From Streptomyces sp. Alt3 (lineage in GTDB: Bacteria; Actinomycetota; Actinomycetes; Streptomycetales; Streptomycetaceae), in assembly GCF_030719215.1 (NCBI RefSeq), contig NZ_CP120983.1, positions 6,448,001 to 6,512,000 of the forward strand: 64,000 nucleotides of DNA, written 5' to 3'. Numbering within the stretch: the stretch's first letter is position 1; the number at the start of each line of letters is the position of its first letter. The position numbers and the translations under genes are program-made. Positions 43,533 to 51,716 of the stretch are shown here, one piece after another. The notes under the pieces were generated by a model, which saw only the letters and a list, made by a program, of their open reading frames with translations, did not search any database and was not told where the DNA came from.

Positions 43533-43766
43533 TCACACTTTGTCCACGATGCCCGCTCTCCCCTCGGCGCGGGCGCAGTGGCCGCCGCAGTACCAGTGGC
43601 CTTCGACCTCGACGCCCTGGCCGATGACCTGGACCCGGCAGTGCTCACAGATGGGTGCCATGCGGTGAATGGCGCAGGAGAAGCAGTCGAAGACGTGCAC
43701 CGCGCCCTGCGCGTGCACCTCGAAGGACATCCCGTAGTCGTTTCCGCAAACCTCGCAACGTGCCAT
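43533..43766 (-). CDS. Small Cys-rich zinc-ribbon-like protein
   Basis: A 77-residue protein with four Cys pairs (C4/C7, C28/C31, C40/C43, C60/C64) and several His. This suggests two zinc sites, resembling small prokaryotic metallothionein- or LIM-like proteins (CEVCGNDYGMSFEV, DCFSCAIHRMAPICEHC, HWYCGGHCARA). It lies 69 bases before the SURF1 gene start on the same strand. A link to cytochrome oxidase assembly or metal handling is only a guess from position. No known function. Confidence 0.8.
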   Translation of the reverse strand: MARCEVCGNDYGMSFEVHAQGAVHVFDCFSCAIHRMAPICEHCRVQVIGQGVEVEGHWYCGGHCARAEGRAGIVDKV

Positions 43767-43829
43767 GCGCCACAGGGTGGGACGCCGGGCTGCGACGGGC
43801 GAGCCGGTGCGGGGCGAGTCGCCGCCGGT

Positions 43830-44831
43830 TCACTCCGATGACGGCGACGGCTTCGGCACGGCGACCGTCCTGGCCGGTGCCACATCCCTCAGGAGATGGG
43901 TGAACGCGCTCTCCTCCAGGACCGGGGTCCCGAACGACTTCGCCTTCACCGTCTTGGACGTCGCCGAGTCCGGGTCGTTGGTGACGAGCAGACTCGTCAG
44001 CCGGGACACGCTGGTCGCCACGTGCAGGCCGGCCTCCACGGCCCGGTCCTCCAGGAGTTCCCGGTCGATCGAGGTGTCTCCCGAGAAGGCCACCCGCATG
44101 CCCTGCATGAGAGGTTTGTCCGACTCATAGCGTCCGGGGTTCGGATGCGGGCACGCGGGACGCTTGCGCGAGGGACGCCAGCTGCCCTGCCCCTGCGACG
44201 GCCGGTAGCCGGCACGCGGGGTGACCGGGGAGTCGTACCACTCCGTCAGCGGGCGGCACTCCAGCAGCGGCAGCCGCACCCCGCCCTTGGCCGCCGCGTG
44301 CAGGCTCGGCCGGAAGGCCTCGGCCAGCACCCGCGCGTCGTCCAGGGCGTGGTGCGCGTGCTGCTGCACCACGCCGAAGTGCGCGGCGAGCGACTCCAGC
44401 TTGTGGTTGGGCAGGGGGAGCCGGAGCTCCTTGGCCAGCGCGATGGTGCACAGCCGCTGCTTGACGGGCGCGGTGACCGCCGCCCGGGCGTACTCCCGGG
44501 CGATCATCGACCAGTCGAACGCGGCGTTGTGGGCGACGAGCACCCGTCCGGCCAGCCGCTCCGACAACTCCGCGGCGACCTGCGGGAAGAGCGGCGCCCC
44601 CTCGAGGACGTCGCTGGTCAGCCCGTGGATCCAGACGGGGCCCGGGTCCCGCTCGGGGTTCACCAGCGTGTACCAGTGGTCCTCGACGTCGCCTCTCGCG
44701 TCCAGGCGGTACACGGCAGCGGAGATTATCCGGTCGTCGCGGGCGAGTCCGGTGGTCTCCACGTCGACGACCGCGTACCCCTGGGGGTAGGCGGCCGGCC
44801 ACGGCACTGCGGTCTGACGGTCGTCGAGCAT
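43830..44831 (-). CDS. DNA polymerase III epsilon-like exonuclease with C-terminal BRCT domain
   Basis: A 333-residue DEDDh 3'-5' exonuclease. Motif I is AVVDVETTGL, motif II HNAAFDWSMIAREYA and motif III HHALDDARVLAEAF. Residues about 180-235 are a linker with Pro/Arg-rich sequence. The C-terminal 100 residues form a BRCT domain (GMRVAFSGDTSIDRELLEDRAVE region, then TSLLVTNDPDSATSKTVKA). It likely trims DNA ends in repair. The ATG at 44831 is used; a GTG two codons upstream is possible. Confidence 0.9.
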   Translation of the reverse strand: MLDDRQTAVPWPAAYPQGYAVVDVETTGLARDDRIISAAVYRLDARGDVEDHWYTLVNPERDPGPVWIHGLTSDVLEGAPLFPQVAAELSERLAGRVLVAHNAAFDWSMIAREYARAAVTAPVKQRLCTIALAKELRLPLPNHKLESLAAHFGVVQQHAHHALDDARVLAEAFRPSLHAAAKGGVRLPLLECRPLTEWYDSPVTPRAGYRPSQGQGSWRPSRKRPACPHPNPGRYESDKPLMQGMRVAFSGDTSIDRELLEDRAVEAGLHVATSVSRLTSLLVTNDPDSATSKTVKAKSFGTPVLEESAFTHLLRDVAPARTVAVPKPSPSSE

Positions 44832-44990
44832 GGTCACAGAGAATACGGGCCGCCACCGACAGCCACCTATCCGGGACCTTCGGCCGCGAACCCGGACAGC
44901 ACGCCGCGCAGTTGACCACGGCCCCGGAAACGCTGCGCGGAGCGCGGGTCGGGGGTGTGCCCGGAGCGGGCCCGGTGAGACGCTCGCGGG

Positions 44991-45710
44991 GTGACGGACA
45001 CACAGGAGCAGGCACACGACGAACCCCACGGCGGAGGGCTCGGAACCCGGCTCAACTGGCTCCGGGCCGCCGTGCTCGGCGCCAACGACGGGGTGGTCTC
45101 CACCGCCGGCATCGTCGTCGGTGTGGCCGGGGCCACGGGCGAGCGGTCCACCCTGCTGACGGCCGGCCTGGCGGGGCTGCTCGCGGGGTCCATGTCGATG
45201 GCGGCCGGCGAATACGTGTCGGTGTCCACCCAGCGCGACTCGGAGAAGGCCGCGCTGGAGACGGAGAAACGGGAACTCCGGGAGACCCCGGAGGCCGAGC
45301 TCGCCGAGCTGACCGGGCTGCTGGAGGAGAAGGGACTGAGCCACGAGCTCGCCCGCGAGGCCGCCGTCCAGCTCACCCGGCGCGACGCGCTGCGCGCCCA
45401 CGCGGAGGTCGAGCTGGGCATCGACCCTGACGAACTGACCAACCCCTGGCACGCGGCCGGGGCGAGCTTCCTGGCCTTCACGGTGGGTGCGCTGTTGCCC
45501 CTGCTGGCGATCGTGCTGCCGCCCACCCCGGTACGGCTCCCCGTCACGGTGGTCTCGGTCCTCGCGGCCCTGGCGCTCACCGGCTGGTGGAGCGCCAGGC
45601 TGGGCGAGGCGCCGGCGGGGCGGGCGGTGCTGCGGAACATGGCCGGGGGAGCGGTGGCCATGGCGGTGACGTACGGCGCGGGGGCGTTGCTGGGGGCGGC
45701 GGGGGTGTGA
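44991..45710 (+). CDS. VIT1/CCC1-family metal transporter
   Basis: A 239-residue membrane protein with five predicted helices. The family signature is in LGANDGVVSTAGIVVGVAGA and AGSMSMAAGEYVSVSTQRDSE. An acidic cytoplasmic metal-binding loop follows helix 2 (EKAALETEKRELRETPEAE). It exports Fe or Mn from the cytoplasm in relatives. The GTG start is 159 bases from the divergent exonuclease. It ends 12 bases before the end of the convergent NACHT gene. Confidence 0.9.
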   Translation: MTDTQEQAHDEPHGGGLGTRLNWLRAAVLGANDGVVSTAGIVVGVAGATGERSTLLTAGLAGLLAGSMSMAAGEYVSVSTQRDSEKAALETEKRELRETPEAELAELTGLLEEKGLSHELAREAAVQLTRRDALRAHAEVELGIDPDELTNPWHAAGASFLAFTVGALLPLLAIVLPPTPVRLPVTVVSVLAALALTGWWSARLGEAPAGRAVLRNMAGGAVAMAVTYGAGALLGAAGV

Positions 45711-45721
45711 GAGCAGGGCCA

Positions 45722-48700
45722 CTAGAGTTTGCGTACGATCCGCCCGGGCGGGAAGAGCTCGGTGCCGGTGACCCTCGTCTCGACCCCGACGTGGATGGTG
45801 AGGCCATCCTGACAGGCCAAGGGGGCGAGGTCCACGGGGTCGTCCTCGGGATAGGCGTACACGTACAGCCGGGTCAGTGCGGGCAGCTCCCGCAGCGGCG
45901 CCAGACCGGCCGGGTACCGACAGCAGTTCAGGATCAGGGTGTCCAGGGCGGTGCATCCCGCGAGGGCGCTCAGGTCGGGGAGGCCCTGCCAGCCCAGGAT
46001 GAGGCACTTGAGACCGCGCAGGAGCGGGCTCTTCATGACGTGAAGCAGATGCCTGTGGTCGTACAGGCCGAGTTCCTCCAGTGCGGACCATTGCTCAAGC
46101 CCTTCCAGGCTGAGGTCTCCGGTCTCCTTGGACAGGGTGAGCGACGTGAGGCGGGGGCTGAGGGCCAGCTCGCCGATGCTTTCGACAGGGAAACGGTGCC
46201 CCAGGTTGAGGGAGGTGACTTCCGTGAGTGGTTCCAGCTGCTCCATCGGGACGTCTGGATGCAGTTGCACCAGCGAGAGCCAGGTCAGCGGGAGCTCCGA
46301 GAGCGGGCTCAGGTCGCGGACACCCGGGCAGAGGCTGAGGCCGATCTCCGTGAGTGAGCGCATCGAGGCCACCGGGGCGATGTCGGTCAGTGCCTTGTTG
46401 TCGTAGACGAAAAGTCTTTCCATCCCGCGGCGCGAGATGAGTGGGGAAAGGTCCTCGTGGCTTCCTTGAACCCGGATCGCCCTTGCCTCGGGCACCCATT
46501 GCAGTGCCGCCATCTGGTCCGCGTTGGTCACGGACACGTGGACCTCGTTCCAGGTCCGCGGCGCGAGCATCTCCCGGGCGTACGTCTCGGTGGTGTCGAA
46601 GGAGTTCCACATGGTCGTCACCTGGGAAGCCACTGAATCCCGCTCGTCGTCCCGGTAGCGCTTGACCACCTCGTACGCCGCGTCACCGCCCACAAGGGAA
46701 GCCGTCAGCACCACGCAGCCCGCCGCGTACTCCTCCGGAACATCCTCCGGCCCCGGCAGCAGCTCCAGGACCAGCTCGCCCACCGATGCCAGCTCCTCGG
46801 CCTCGGCCCGCGTGCGCGGCGGCAGCAGGTCCGCCGTCTGCCGTTGCACCTCCGCCCTCACGGCGGGATCCAGTTCCGGCGCGTGCTCCAGGCTCGCCGC
46901 GGCCAGCAGCACCAGGCGGTGCCGGTGCTTGCGGGCGCGGTCCGCCCGCTTCAGCAACTGACGTAGCAGCCGGGCACGTTCGTCGGCGCGGGCGTGGCCC
47001 ACCGCCATCTGGATCACGTCGTGCCACTGGTCGTCGTGGGCGTGCTGGACCAGCACGCCGAAGTCGCGGGCCTCCACGGCGGCCTTCGCGCCGAGATAGT
47101 CCTGGAACGTCCGGTGCACGAAGCCCACCGCGCCCGGGGCGGGTTCACGCAGCAGCCCGCTCCTGATCAGCAGGTGGGAGAAGACCTCCTCGGCGCTGCC
47201 CCGGATCTGGGACATGGCGTTCATCCACTCCGCCACCATCGCCACGGTCTCGTCCCGGTCCGCCTCCGCCTGGCCGTTGCGGATCAGCCAGTACGCCAGC
47301 CGCTGCAGCAGCGCCGTCTGTTCCTCCCGCGTCAGGTCGACGCCCTCCACCCCGACGATCTCGCGCTCGGTGTCGCGGCGTACGAGCAGCATGTCCAGCG
47401 CGGCGTCGTAGAGCTCCTTGCGGGCGCGTGGAAGCTGCATCCGCCGGTCCCGGTTCAGCGCGCACAGGAGGGCGCACATGAGCGGGTTGGTGGCGAGCCG
47501 CCCCAGGTCGGGGCGGGTCGTCACGGCCCGGCGCAGCGAGGTTTCGTACACGTCGAGCTGTGCGCGCTGCTCGTCGGACACGCACTCGGACCGGGCGGCC
47601 GCGTGCCAGTGGTCGACGAACGCGTGGATGTCCTTCCGGTCCATCGCCAGCAGGGAGTGCGCCTCGAAACCGGACCCGGCGAGCCAGCTCTCCGGGACGG
47701 CGGACGGCCGGGTCGTCACCACATAACGAGACCTCGGGTAGGCCGCGATCAGGTCCTTCAGCCACTTCTCCGTGCGATGGCGCAGCCGCATCGGCACCTC
47801 GTCGACCCCGTCCACAAGGACCAGGCCGCGGCCGTCCGTCAGCAGGGCGTCCACCCAGCCGGCCGGCGCCGAGCCGTGCAGCGGGATGCCGGCCGCGCGC
47901 AGGAAGTCCTCGGGGGTGGGCAGCGTGCCGTGCGAGGTGAAGGCGCGCAGTCGCAGCACGAACGGCACGCAGCGGTTCCAGTCCGCGAGGTCACCCCCGA
48001 AGGCGCGGCGGGCGGCGTTCAGCGCCAGCCACTGCACCAGTGTGCTCTTGCCGGAACCGGCCGGACCGCGCAGCAGCAGCCGGTCCGTTCCGGACAGTGC
48101 CTGTTCCACGGAGACCGTGACCGTGGCGGTGCGGTCCAGTCCGTCCTGCCCGGCACCGTCGCCGCTCACGCTCAGGCTGATGTAGGCGGTCTCCAGCGGC
48201 CACTCGCTCGCCGTCCGCCCCAGCGTCAGCCCGAACAGTCCCATCCGGCAGTTCGTGGTGGCCATGAAGTCGGCGTACCGCTGCTCGAAGGCGAGGGCCG
48301 CGGCGTCCGGCCGGGGGCCGACCCGGGAGCGTACGTCCTCCAGCAGCTCCCGGGTACGTCCGGTGCTCCGGACCTGTTCCACCACCGCGCGCGCCGCGAA
48401 CGACGGGTGGGCGGTCAGCTGTTCCACGAGGTGCTCGCAGCACCTCGTGAGCACCTCCTCGTACAGCTCGGCCGCGCGTGGCGAGAGGCCGGCCACGGGG
48501 GCGGACAGGTCCGCGCACAGCAGGCCCGCGTCTAGTTCCAGCGCGAGGAGCCGTTCCGCGCCCAGGTCGCCTGCAGAGGCGAAGGTGTCGTGCACGGAGT
48601 CGAGAGCGGCGAGGCGTTCGTGCTCGGGCAGGTCCGCGTACCGCTCGGTGAGCCGGCCGCCGAGCACTTTCACCAGCCGGTCCGGCTTCGCGGGGCGGGG

Positions 48701-48820
48701 GAGAGGCCGGACCGGGTCGGGGACCAGACCCGCGCCGGGCCTGGGAGCCAGTAGTGACCTGGCGACCGTGCCGATGACCGTGGTCGCCAGCCGGATCAGA
48801 GCAACTTCCGTACCCGACAC
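45722..48820 (-). CDS. NACHT NTPase with C-terminal leucine-rich repeats (bacterial NLR-like)
   Basis: A 1032-residue STAND-type protein. Residues 1 to about 240 form a helical N-terminal domain I cannot name. The NACHT module has Walker A GPAGSGKST (Lys258) and Walker B LVLVDGVDEVP with the NACHT-typical DGxDE. Sensor and winged-helix regions follow to about residue 620. Residues about 790-1010 are leucine-rich repeats (for example LTEIGLSLCPGVRDLSPLSE and LPALTRLYVYAY). The GTG start has GGGGGAGG eight bases upstream. Related bacterial NACHT proteins protect against phage; defence is inferred here. No dedicated effector gene lies beside it, so the effector may be the N-terminal domain. Confidence 0.88.
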   Translation of the reverse strand: MSGTEVALIRLATTVIGTVARSLLAPRPGAGLVPDPVRPLPRPAKPDRLVKVLGGRLTERYADLPEHERLAALDSVHDTFASAGDLGAERLLALELDAGLLCADLSAPVAGLSPRAAELYEEVLTRCCEHLVEQLTAHPSFAARAVVEQVRSTGRTRELLEDVRSRVGPRPDAAALAFEQRYADFMATTNCRMGLFGLTLGRTASEWPLETAYISLSVSGDGAGQDGLDRTATVTVSVEQALSGTDRLLLRGPAGSGKSTLVQWLALNAARRAFGGDLADWNRCVPFVLRLRAFTSHGTLPTPEDFLRAAGIPLHGSAPAGWVDALLTDGRGLVLVDGVDEVPMRLRHRTEKWLKDLIAAYPRSRYVVTTRPSAVPESWLAGSGFEAHSLLAMDRKDIHAFVDHWHAAARSECVSDEQRAQLDVYETSLRRAVTTRPDLGRLATNPLMCALLCALNRDRRMQLPRARKELYDAALDMLLVRRDTEREIVGVEGVDLTREEQTALLQRLAYWLIRNGQAEADRDETVAMVAEWMNAMSQIRGSAEEVFSHLLIRSGLLREPAPGAVGFVHRTFQDYLGAKAAVEARDFGVLVQHAHDDQWHDVIQMAVGHARADERARLLRQLLKRADRARKHRHRLVLLAAASLEHAPELDPAVRAEVQRQTADLLPPRTRAEAEELASVGELVLELLPGPEDVPEEYAAGCVVLTASLVGGDAAYEVVKRYRDDERDSVASQVTTMWNSFDTTETYAREMLAPRTWNEVHVSVTNADQMAALQWVPEARAIRVQGSHEDLSPLISRRGMERLFVYDNKALTDIAPVASMRSLTEIGLSLCPGVRDLSPLSELPLTWLSLVQLHPDVPMEQLEPLTEVTSLNLGHRFPVESIGELALSPRLTSLTLSKETGDLSLEGLEQWSALEELGLYDHRHLLHVMKSPLLRGLKCLILGWQGLPDLSALAGCTALDTLILNCCRYPAGLAPLRELPALTRLYVYAYPEDDPVDLAPLACQDGLTIHVGVETRVTGTELFPPGRIVRKL

Positions 48821-48970
48821 GTGTGTTCCTCCCCCTGGACTACCCGCGTGCCGGAGATCCTACGACGGGGCGGTTGGCGGAACCCGCCGAACACTCATGA
48901 CGCCATGTCTTACATACTTGCCGGTAACAACATCTATCCCCGGTGCCCGGAGCGCCTCTACGGTGCTCGC

Positions 48971-49876
48971 ATGGAGCCGAACCTGCCCGATGTCGTGCTG
49001 TGGTCGATCCCGGCCTTCGTCCTGCTCACCGTCCTCGAAATGGTGTCGTACCGCCTGCACCCGGACGACGACGCCGCCGGGTACGACGCCAGGGACGCCG
49101 CCACCAGCGTCACCATGGGGCTGGGCAGCCTGGTCTTCGACCTGCTGTGGAAGATACCCGTCGTGGCGATCTACGCCGCCCTGTACGAACTGACCCCGCT
49201 GCGCGTCCCCGTGCTGTGGTGGACGGTCCTGCTGATGCTGCTCGCCCAGGACTTCTTCTACTACTGGTCACACCGGGGCCACCACGTCATCCGGATCCTC
49301 TGGGCCTGCCACGTCGTCCACCACTCCAGCCGGAAGTTCAACCTCACCACCGCCCTGCGCCAGCCCTGGACCTCGCTCACCTCCTGGCCCTTCTACCTGC
49401 CGCTCATCGCGCTGGGCGTCCACCCGGCCGCGCTCGCCTTCTGCTCCTCGGCGAACCTCGTCTACCAGTTCTGGGTACACACGGAACGGATCGACAAGCT
49501 GCCGCGCCCCTTCGAGTTCGTCCTCAACACCCCCTCCCACCACCGGGTGCACCACGCCTCCCAGGGCGGCTACCTGGACCGGAACTTCGGCGGGATCCTC
49601 ATTCTCTGGGACCGGATCTTCGGCTCGTTCGCAACCGAGACGGAGCGCCCGGTCTTCGGGCTCACCAAGAACATCAGCACCCACAACCCGTTCCGCGTCG
49701 CCACCCACGAGTACGCCGCCATCGCCCGCGACGTACGCTCGGCCGCCACCTGGAGCGAGCGTGCGGGCCGGGTCTTCCGAGGACCGGGCTGGCAGCCGTC
49801 GCGCCCCACAGAGGCCGCCGTGCCCTCCGCGCCCGCGCCCGCCCGGCCGCACGCCGCCACCGAGCGCACCGGATGA
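48971..49876 (+). CDS. Sterol desaturase/fatty acid hydroxylase family protein
   Basis: A 301-residue membrane enzyme of the di-iron hydroxylase superfamily. It has the His boxes FFYYWSHRGHH (101-105), HVVHHSS (114-118) and HHRVHHAS (190-195). About four to five hydrophobic segments surround them. The superfamily includes alkylglycerol monooxygenase, which cleaves ether lipids, as well as C-5 sterol desaturases. Its stop overlaps the start of a lysoplasmalogenase gene (ATGA), which supports an ether-lipid role. The ATG at 48971 is preferred; an in-frame ATG at 48905 would add 22 residues. Confidence 0.85.
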   Translation: MEPNLPDVVLWSIPAFVLLTVLEMVSYRLHPDDDAAGYDARDAATSVTMGLGSLVFDLLWKIPVVAIYAALYELTPLRVPVLWWTVLLMLLAQDFFYYWSHRGHHVIRILWACHVVHHSSRKFNLTTALRQPWTSLTSWPFYLPLIALGVHPAALAFCSSANLVYQFWVHTERIDKLPRPFEFVLNTPSHHRVHHASQGGYLDRNFGGILILWDRIFGSFATETERPVFGLTKNISTHNPFRVATHEYAAIARDVRSAATWSERAGRVFRGPGWQPSRPTEAAVPSAPAPARPHAATERTG

Positions 49877-50553
49877 CGCCCCGCACCGGTGTGCCCCGGC
49901 TCGTACGACCGCTGATCATCGCCTTCCTGGCCGTGTCCGCCGTCCATCTGGCGGGGCTCCTCGCCGGGCTGGAAGCCTTGCACGCGGCCACCAAACCGCT
50001 GCTGATGCTGCTGCTCGCCGCCTACGCCGCAGCCCGCGGCGGCCCCCGGCTGCTGATCGCCGCGCTGCTGTGCGGCTGGGCGGGGGACGTGCTGCTGATG
50101 CCCGACGCCGAGCCCGCGTTCCTCGCCGGGATGGGCTTCTTCGCCGCGGGCCACGTCTGCTACCTGGTGCTCTTCGGCCGCGCCCCCGTCCGGCCGGTCT
50201 CCGGTGTCGTCTACGCCGTCGTGCTCGTGACCTTCGTCGCGCTGCTGTGGCCAGGGCTGCCGGACGGCCTGCGCATCCCGCTGACCGGGTACAGCCTGCT
50301 GCTCACGGCGATGGCCTGGCGTGCCGGCGTCCTCGGCCGCCGTGCCGCGCTCGGCGGCGCGCTCTTCCTCTTCTCCGACGCCCTCATCGCCACCGGCATC
50401 GCGGACCGGCCCCAGCTGCCGGCCCACGACTTCTGGATCATGCTGACCTACATCGCGGGGCAGTACCTGCTCACTCGGGGGGCGCTCGATCTGCACACGA
50501 ATGCCACCGGAGCCGCCCCCGAGGCGTACCGTGAGAGGCGTATCAGAATCTGA
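49873..50553 (+). CDS. Lysoplasmalogenase, YhhN/TMEM86 family
   Basis: A 226-residue membrane protein with about eight helices. The family's conserved acidic positions are seen in CGWAGDVLLMPDAEP and LFLFSDALIATG. Relatives hydrolyse the vinyl-ether bond of lysoplasmalogens to a fatty aldehyde and a glycerophospho-headgroup. It is translationally coupled to the His-box enzyme upstream and followed after 21 bases by an alcohol dehydrogenase that could process the aldehyde. The family is clear; the lipid substrate is inferred. Confidence 0.85.
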   Translation: MTPRTGVPRLVRPLIIAFLAVSAVHLAGLLAGLEALHAATKPLLMLLLAAYAAARGGPRLLIAALLCGWAGDVLLMPDAEPAFLAGMGFFAAGHVCYLVLFGRAPVRPVSGVVYAVVLVTFVALLWPGLPDGLRIPLTGYSLLLTAMAWRAGVLGRRAALGGALFLFSDALIATGIADRPQLPAHDFWIMLTYIAGQYLLTRGALDLHTNATGAAPEAYRERRIRI

Positions 50554-50574
50554 GACCAGCGAGGACCCTCACGC

Positions 50575-51618
50575 ATGCGTGCCACTGTGATCCATGCCCC
50601 CCACGACATCCGTGTGGAGGAGGTGCCCGACGCCACGGTCCAGCAGCCCACCGACGTGGTCCTGCGGGTCCTGCGGGCCTGCATCTGCGGCAGTGACCTC
50701 TGGGCCTACCGCGGTGATTCGGCCCGGCAGCCGGGCCAGCGCATCGGCCACGAGTTCCTCGGAGTGGTCGAGGAAGCGGGGGCCGAGGTCGCCGGCTTCT
50801 CCGTCGGTGACCTCGTGGTGGCCCCGTTCGTCTGGTCCGACGGCACCTGCACCTACTGCGCCGAAGGGCTCACCACCTCCTGCCCCCGGGGCGGCTTCTG
50901 GGGGTCGGTCGGTTCGGACGGCGGCCAGGGCGAGGCCGTGCGTGTCCCGTTCGCCGACGGCACCCTCGTCAAGCTCCCGGCGGCGGCCGCGTCCGACGAC
51001 CGGCTGCTCACCGCGCTCCTCGCGCTCTCCGACGTGCTGGGCACCGGTCACCATGCCGCGCTCGGCGCGGGCGTGAAGCCGGGCAGCACGGTGGCGGTCG
51101 TCGGTGACGGTGCGGTCGGCCTGTGCGGCGTCATGGCCGCCAAGCGGCTCGGCGCCGAGCGGATCATCGCACTGGGACGTCACCAGGCGCGTACCGACAT
51201 CGCCCGGGCGTTCGGCGCCACCGATGTCGTCGCCGAGCGCGGCGAGGCGGCCCTCGCGGCCGTACGGGAACTGACGCGGGGCGAGGGCACCCACGGGGTC
51301 ATCGAGGCGGTCGGCACCGAGCAGTCGATGCGCACGGCCATCGGCATCGTCCGCGACGGCGGCTCCGTCGGATACGTCGGAGTCCCGCACGGCAGCGGCA
51401 CCGGGATCGACCTCGACGTGATGTTCGACCGGAACATCGCCCTGCGCGGCGGGGTCGCCCCGGTACGCGCCTACATCCCGGAACTGCTCCCCGACGTGCT
51501 CGACGGCACGATCGACCCCTCGCCCGTCTTCGACCTCTCGGTCGGCCTGGACGGGGTGCCGGGCGGCTACAAGGCGATGGACGAGCGTACGGCGCTCAAG
51601 GTCCTGATCAAGCCGTAG
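50575..51618 (+). CDS. Zinc-dependent alcohol dehydrogenase
   Basis: A 347-residue medium-chain dehydrogenase. Catalytic zinc ligands are Cys38 (CICGSDLW) and His59-Glu60 (IGHEFLGVVEE). The structural-zinc lobe has Cys92, Cys95 and Cys103, with Asp89 in place of the first Cys. The NAD(P) fold starts VAVVGDGAVGLCGVMAAKRLG. It is the third gene of the operon behind the lysoplasmalogenase; fatty aldehyde or alcohol is a reasonable substrate guess. A strong bidirectional terminator follows. Confidence 0.9.
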   Translation: MRATVIHAPHDIRVEEVPDATVQQPTDVVLRVLRACICGSDLWAYRGDSARQPGQRIGHEFLGVVEEAGAEVAGFSVGDLVVAPFVWSDGTCTYCAEGLTTSCPRGGFWGSVGSDGGQGEAVRVPFADGTLVKLPAAAASDDRLLTALLALSDVLGTGHHAALGAGVKPGSTVAVVGDGAVGLCGVMAAKRLGAERIIALGRHQARTDIARAFGATDVVAERGEAALAAVRELTRGEGTHGVIEAVGTEQSMRTAIGIVRDGGSVGYVGVPHGSGTGIDLDVMFDRNIALRGGVAPVRAYIPELLPDVLDGTIDPSPVFDLSVGLDGVPGGYKAMDERTALKVLIKP

Positions 51619-51670
51619 CAGGCGGGCCGGAACGCCGGCGGGACGGAACGCGGGACGGGCCGGAGAACGT

Positions 51671-51709
51671 GGGAGGGGCCGGGGACAGCAGCTGTCCCCG
51701 GCCCCTCCC
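51671..51709. terminator. Perfect 18-base hairpin between convergent genes
   Basis: GGGAGGGGCCGGGGACAG (51671-51688) pairs perfectly with 51692-51709 around a 3-base loop. It ends eight bases before the stop of the convergent subtilisin gene and probably terminates both transcripts. Confidence 0.85.
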
Positions 51710-51716
51710 TCATGCC

